From Lentilactobacillus rapi DSM 19907 = JCM 15042 (lineage in GTDB: Bacteria > Bacillota > Bacilli > Lactobacillales > Lactobacillaceae): DNA of 36,672 nt. The stretch covers positions 1 through 36,672 of the forward strand of contig NZ_AZEI01000025.1 in assembly GCF_001436255.1 (NCBI RefSeq), in the 5' to 3' direction. Positions 34,287 through 36,672 of the stretch are shown here, in pieces; positions within the stretch are counted from its first letter, which is position 1, and the number at the start of each line of letters is the position of its first letter. The notes beneath the pieces are model-generated. The model was not told the DNA's origin. It made no database searches and saw only the letters and a list, made by a program, of their open reading frames with translations. The translations under genes were made by a program, and so were the position numbers.

Positions 34287-34712
34287 GTGGCTAAAAAAGT
34301 AGCTAATATTGTTAAGTTGCAAATTCCAGCGGGCAAAGCAACACCTGCCCCTCCAGTTGGTCCTGCTTTAGGTCAAGCAGGTATCAACATTATGGGCTTC
34401 ACCAAGGAATTTAATGCACGTACTGCTGATCAATCAGGAATGATCATTCCTGTTGTTATTACTGTGTATGAAGATCGTTCATTCGACTTTATCACAAAGA
34501 CTCCACCTGCTGCTGTTTTACTCAAGAAAGCTGCTGGTGTTCAAAAGGGTTCCGGTGAACCAAATACTAACAAGGTTGCTAAAGTTACCAAAGACCAAGT
34601 TAAGCAGATTGCCGAAACTAAAATGAAAGACCTAAACGCAGCTGATGTCGAAGCAGCAATGCGCATGGTTGAGGGTACTGCACGTAGTATGGGCTTTACT
34701 GTCGAAGGATAG
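34287..34712 (+). CDS. rplK: 50S ribosomal protein L11
   Basis: 141 aa, standard length. The N-terminus [37 protein letters not shown] and the C-terminal rRNA-binding half with [20 protein letters not shown] are highly conserved. It forms the GTPase-associated stalk base. The start is GTG 34287 after AAGGAGG. It is transcribed with rplA. Confidence 0.97.
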   Translation: MAKKVANIVKLQIPAGKATPAPPVGPALGQAGINIMGFTKEFNARTADQSGMIIPVVITVYEDRSFDFITKTPPAAVLLKKAAGVQKGSGEPNTNKVAKVTKDQVKQIAETKMKDLNAADVEAAMRMVEGTARSMGFTVEG

Positions 34713-34761
34713 TTTAACTTGTTACATCGGTATCTTTAACGATGACACACTGTTTCACGTC

Positions 34762-34791
34762 GCGTGGGAGGTTAATCCGTTATAACCACAA
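34762..34791 (+). promoter_or_regulatory. Candidate L1-binding site before rplA
   Basis: GTGGGAGGTTA...TAACCAC (34764-34789) makes a short stem with a GAGG-side bulge, 20 nt before the rplA start. It resembles the site at 34227. Confidence 0.5.
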
Positions 34792-34810
34792 AGCAAGGAG
34801 GAAAACACAC

Positions 34811-35518
34811 ATGGCTCGTAAAAGAGGTAAAAATTATAAGGCAGCACTTGAACAGGTAGATCAAGAAAAATCATATCCTGTAAGCGATGCTGTTGATTTG
34901 GTTAAAAAAATTGACTATGCAAAATTCGACGCAACTGTTGAAATTGTATTTAAATTAAACGTTGATACTAAGCAGGCTGACCAACAATTACGTGGTGCCG
35001 TTGTCTTACCTAATGGAACTGGTAAGGAGCAAACGGTTATCGTATTTGCTAAAGGTGACAACGCTAAAGCAGCAAAGGATGCTGGCGCAGACTTTGTTGG
35101 CGATGCAGACTTAGTTCAAAAAATTCAAGATGGCTGGCTTGATTTCGATGTTGCAATTGCAACACCTGATATGATGGCTCAAGTGGGACGTTTAGGACGA
35201 GTTCTTGGACCAAAAGGTTTGATGCCAAACCCTAAGACAGGAACTGTTACAATGGACGTCGCCAAGGCTGTTAAAGAATCTAAAGCCGGTAAGGTTACTT
35301 ATCGGACTGACCGTGACGGTAATGTTGCCGTTCCAGTTGGTAAGGTATCATTCAGTGCTGACCAATTGGTTGGTAACTTGAAGACCATTGCTGATGTTAT
35401 CGTAAAGGCACGTCCAGCTTCTGTTCGTGGTGTTTATGTTAACAACGTTTCAATCTCATCAACATTTGGCCCTGGTGTTAAAGTGGACCTTGATTCATTT
35501 GATACTGCCAAAGCTTAA
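34811..35518 (+). CDS. rplA: 50S ribosomal protein L1
   Basis: 235 aa. The two-domain L1 is recognisable by [14 protein letters not shown], the central [21 protein letters not shown] and the C-terminal [25 protein letters not shown]. The ATG 34811 follows AAGGAGG; a longer in-frame start is rejected. It forms the L1 stalk and usually represses its own operon. Confidence 0.97.
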   Translation: MARKRGKNYKAALEQVDQEKSYPVSDAVDLVKKIDYAKFDATVEIVFKLNVDTKQADQQLRGAVVLPNGTGKEQTVIVFAKGDNAKAAKDAGADFVGDADLVQKIQDGWLDFDVAIATPDMMAQVGRLGRVLGPKGLMPNPKTGTVTMDVAKAVKESKAGKVTYRTDRDGNVAVPVGKVSFSADQLVGNLKTIADVIVKARPASVRGVYVNNVSISSTFGPGVKVDLDSFDTAKA

Positions 35519-35535
35519 TGAGTTTTTGATCTAAT

Positions 35536-35682
35536 AAAAATCCCTAATTGACGGTGAACCCTTCGTTGTGGTAAGCTGTTAGTTGCTGATAAATACGCCT
35601 AAGACTCAGGTGGCTTCTTGCCTTAATACCCTGCCGAGGAATTAACTTTCTCTATGTCTTGGTGGGCATGGGGATTTTTTAT
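35536..35682 (+). ncRNA. Ribosomal L10 leader with attenuator
   Basis: The region contains the conserved Firmicute L10 leader features: AAGACTCAGGTGGC, TTAATACCCTGCCGAGG, CTCTATGTCTTGGTGGGC and a closing AAAAATCCC/GGGGATTTTTT (about 35536-35544 and 35670-35680). The L10(L12)4 complex binds it and favours the terminator, adjusting rplJ-rplL expression. Confidence 0.9.
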
Positions 35683-35715
35683 TAAATCCCAACTAGAATT
35701 TTGGGAGGTGAAATT

Positions 35716-36225
35716 TTGAGTAAGGAAACTGTTGCACTTAAATCAAAAAAAGTTGATGAAGTGACTGACTTATTAAAGAATGCTTCATCAATCGTTATTG
35801 TTGACTACCGTGGTTTAACCGTTGCTGAAGTGACTGATTTGCGAAAGCAATTACGTGACGAAGGCGTTAAGATGGAAGTTATCAAGAACAAGATCTTGGA
35901 TCGAGCTTCTGTTAAAGCTGGATACGAAGATTTAAAGGATACATTCAATGGTCCTACAGCTGTTGCATTCTCTTCAGAGGATCCAATTGCCGGCCCTAAG
36001 ATTGTTCACAACTTTGCCAAAACCAATGATGCTCTTCAATTAAAGGGTGGCGTTATTGACGGTAAGGTTGCAAGTCTTGACGAAATTACTGCATATGCTG
36101 CATTGCCTAGCCGTGAAGAATTGTTATCTACTCTTGCTAATATTCTTCAAGCACCTGTACGTAACGTTGCATACGCTGTTAAAGCAATTGCTGACAAAAA
36201 ATCTGACGATGGCGACGCTGCCTAG
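35716..36225 (+). CDS. rplJ: 50S ribosomal protein L10
   Basis: 169 aa. The N-terminus KETVALKSKKVDEVTDLLKNASSIVIVDYRGLTVAEVTDLRKQLR and the C-terminal L7/L12-binding helix are typical. The start is TTG 35716 after GGGAGGTG. It is controlled by the L10 leader just upstream and followed by rplL. Confidence 0.96.
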   Translation: MSKETVALKSKKVDEVTDLLKNASSIVIVDYRGLTVAEVTDLRKQLRDEGVKMEVIKNKILDRASVKAGYEDLKDTFNGPTAVAFSSEDPIAGPKIVHNFAKTNDALQLKGGVIDGKVASLDEITAYAALPSREELLSTLANILQAPVRNVAYAVKAIADKKSDDGDAA

Positions 36226-36263
36226 TTAGATCAAAATAATTCCAATAAATGGAGGAAAATATA

Positions 36264-36629
36264 ATGGCTTTTGATAAAGATAGTATTATTGATCAATTAA
36301 AAGATGCTTCAATCACTGACCTTAACGACTTAGTTAAGTCAATTGAAGACGAATTCGGTGTTTCTGCTTCTGCTCCAGTTGCTGCTGCAGGTGCTGCTGG
36401 TGGCGACGCTGCTACCAAAGATTCATACGATGTTGAATTAACTGAATCTGGTGACCAAAAGGTTAAAGCCATCAAGGCTATCCGTGACATCACTGGTCTT
36501 GGCTTGAAGGATGCTAAGGGTCTTGTTGATAAGGTACCTTCAATCGTCAAGGAAGGCGCTACTGAAGACGAAGCTAACGAAATCAAGGAAAAGCTTGAAG
36601 CCGTTGGTGGTACAGTTACCCTTAAGTAG
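36264..36629 (+). CDS. rplL: 50S ribosomal protein L7/L12
   Basis: 121 aa. An N-terminal dimerisation domain, the Ala/Gly-rich hinge ([13 protein letters not shown], about residues 38-52) and the C-terminal factor-binding domain ([28 protein letters not shown]) are in order. The ATG 36264 follows GGAGGAAAA. The window ends 43 nt later, before the expected terminator. Confidence 0.97.
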   Translation: MAFDKDSIIDQLKDASITDLNDLVKSIEDEFGVSASAPVAAAGAAGGDAATKDSYDVELTESGDQKVKAIKAIRDITGLGLKDAKGLVDKVPSIVKEGATEDEANEIKEKLEAVGGTVTLK

Positions 36630-36672
36630 TAAAGCAACATTTATATCGAAATCAATCGCCTTACATCGACAT

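Overview
The window reads as a chromosomal core segment of a low-to-mid-GC Lactobacillaceae member. The gene content and protein sequences resemble the heterofermentative Lentilactobacillus/L. buchneri-like group, but that placement is inference from memory, not a search. Supporting signs are strong AGGAGG-type ribosome binding sites, frequent TTG/GTG starts, PepC, an LCP protein, Man-type PTS, and the classic Firmicute order cysS-mrnC-rlmB-rae1-sigH-rpmG-secE-nusG-rplK-rplA-rplJ-rplL. I see no prophage, transposase, CRISPR array or plasmid gene.

Layout. 1-1100: 3' part of a metallophosphoesterase gene, then tRNA-Tyr and tRNA-Gln with a terminator. 1100-3130 (minus strand): a flavin-binding PNPOx-like protein, then a TPP-riboswitch-controlled ykoE-ykoF thiamine-precursor uptake pair. 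3190-5870: proC, a stand-alone GntR/HutC regulator and, convergent, tagA for wall teichoic acid linkage synthesis. 5995-8292: the NAD salvage pair pncB-nadE. 8300-11826: a yybP-ykoY-type (Mn2+) leader, a P-type cation ATPase and a small unknown protein. 12116-15814: tex, a sprT gene broken by an early stop codon, thrB and tRNA-Leu(AAG). 16033-20563: a HAD phosphatase, an orphan Man-type EIIA with a small unknown partner, an LCP wall-polymer ligase (minus), an AEC permease and gpmA. 20795-23102 (minus): pepC and rpiA. 23249-28248: dUTPase, radA, the PIN/TRAM protein and gltX. 28390-36629: the cysS to rplL string, with an L10 leader before rplJ, candidate L1 sites before rplK and before rplA, and an alpha/beta hydrolase inserted between nusG and rplK.

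The most unusual signal is a family of four dispersed intergenic elements (about 11873-12040, 20645-20755, 22214-22398, 26485-26675). Three are about 170-190 nt and share a well conserved left arm, and all four share a GGATCA-containing right arm. Between the arms lies a long near-perfect hairpin whose stem sequence differs from copy to copy while staying base-paired. Two copies lie in each orientation, and the 26485 copy is antisense to its flanking genes, so the family is not simply a set of terminators. Other points of note are the nonsense codon in sprT, the inosine-requiring tRNA-Leu(AAG), a clear switching pairing in the TPP leader, an ykoE-ykoF pair without its ATPase/transmembrane partners, and structured leaders before the ATPase and sigH.
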